Shown: positions 39,825-64,000 of the stretch, piece after piece
Numbering within the stretch: the first letter of the stretch is position 1
How the letters are laid out: each line of letters begins with the position of its first letter
Source of the DNA: Lophius americanus
Taxonomy: Eukaryota; Chordata; Actinopteri; Lophiiformes; Lophiidae
NCBI GenBank assembly: GCA_037951165.1
Contig: JBBDHG010000169.1
Location: 2,226,001 to 2,290,000 of the forward strand
Direction of reading: 5' to 3'
Length of the DNA stretch: 64,000 bases
The notes under the pieces: model-generated
The model's input: the letters and a program-made list of their open reading frames with translations, nothing else
What the model was told of the DNA's origin: nothing
Databases searched by the model: none
Program-made: the position numbers and the translations under genes

Positions 39825-64000
<24,176 letters not shown>

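Overview
The window is vertebrate genomic DNA, almost certainly from a teleost fish. The evidence is multi-exon GT-AG genes, fish-type Tc1-like transposon relics, a tRNA-derived SINE with the 3' sequence common in fish, decayed LINE fragments and many CA/GT, GA and GACA microsatellites. There are no prokaryotic features. The window holds two Roundabout (Slit-receptor family) genes arranged tail to tail.

Left gene (2363-22772, + strand): a complete robo4. Nineteen coding exons with phase-compatible GT-AG junctions join into 3276 nt, an open frame of 1091 residues plus a stop. The order is signal peptide, three Ig domains, two FN3 domains, one membrane segment and a cytoplasmic tail with CC0-like and CC2-like motifs but no CC1 or CC3. 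This is the Robo4 pattern, and the gene keeps one more Ig domain than I recall for mammals.

Intergenic region (about 23.3-39.8 kb): about 17 kb with no convincing gene. It holds LINE relics, copies of a dispersed repeat marked by CACTAGGGGGAGCT, a decayed tandem array at 27.5-28.35 kb and some unique GC-balanced blocks that could be regulatory.

Right gene (39.83 kb to beyond the window end, - strand): the 3' part of a second Robo gene. Sixteen coding exons run from the middle of FN3-1 (59344) through FN3-2, FN3-3, the membrane helix and CC0, CC1, CC2 and CC3 motifs to a three-codon last exon (stop at 40681-40683) and a polyadenylation signal at 39848-39853. The complete CC0-CC3 set makes it a canonical Robo. 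Its convergent position beside robo4 points to robo3, because ROBO3 and ROBO4 are convergent neighbours in mammals. The five Ig domains and first half of FN3-1 must lie past position 64000. One exon carries an apparent one-base frameshift in a 9-G (plus strand) homopolymer.

The two products are expected to be Slit/UNC5-type guidance receptors with different roles: Robo3 in commissural axon guidance and Robo4 in endothelium. The most unusual local signal is a decayed copy of the robo4 Ig1 exon inside robo4 intron 1 (about 4768-4860), flanked by copies of a short CAGCTAACT-type repeat. I did not find a wholly new biological system; the other points of interest are gene-structure oddities and repeat families.
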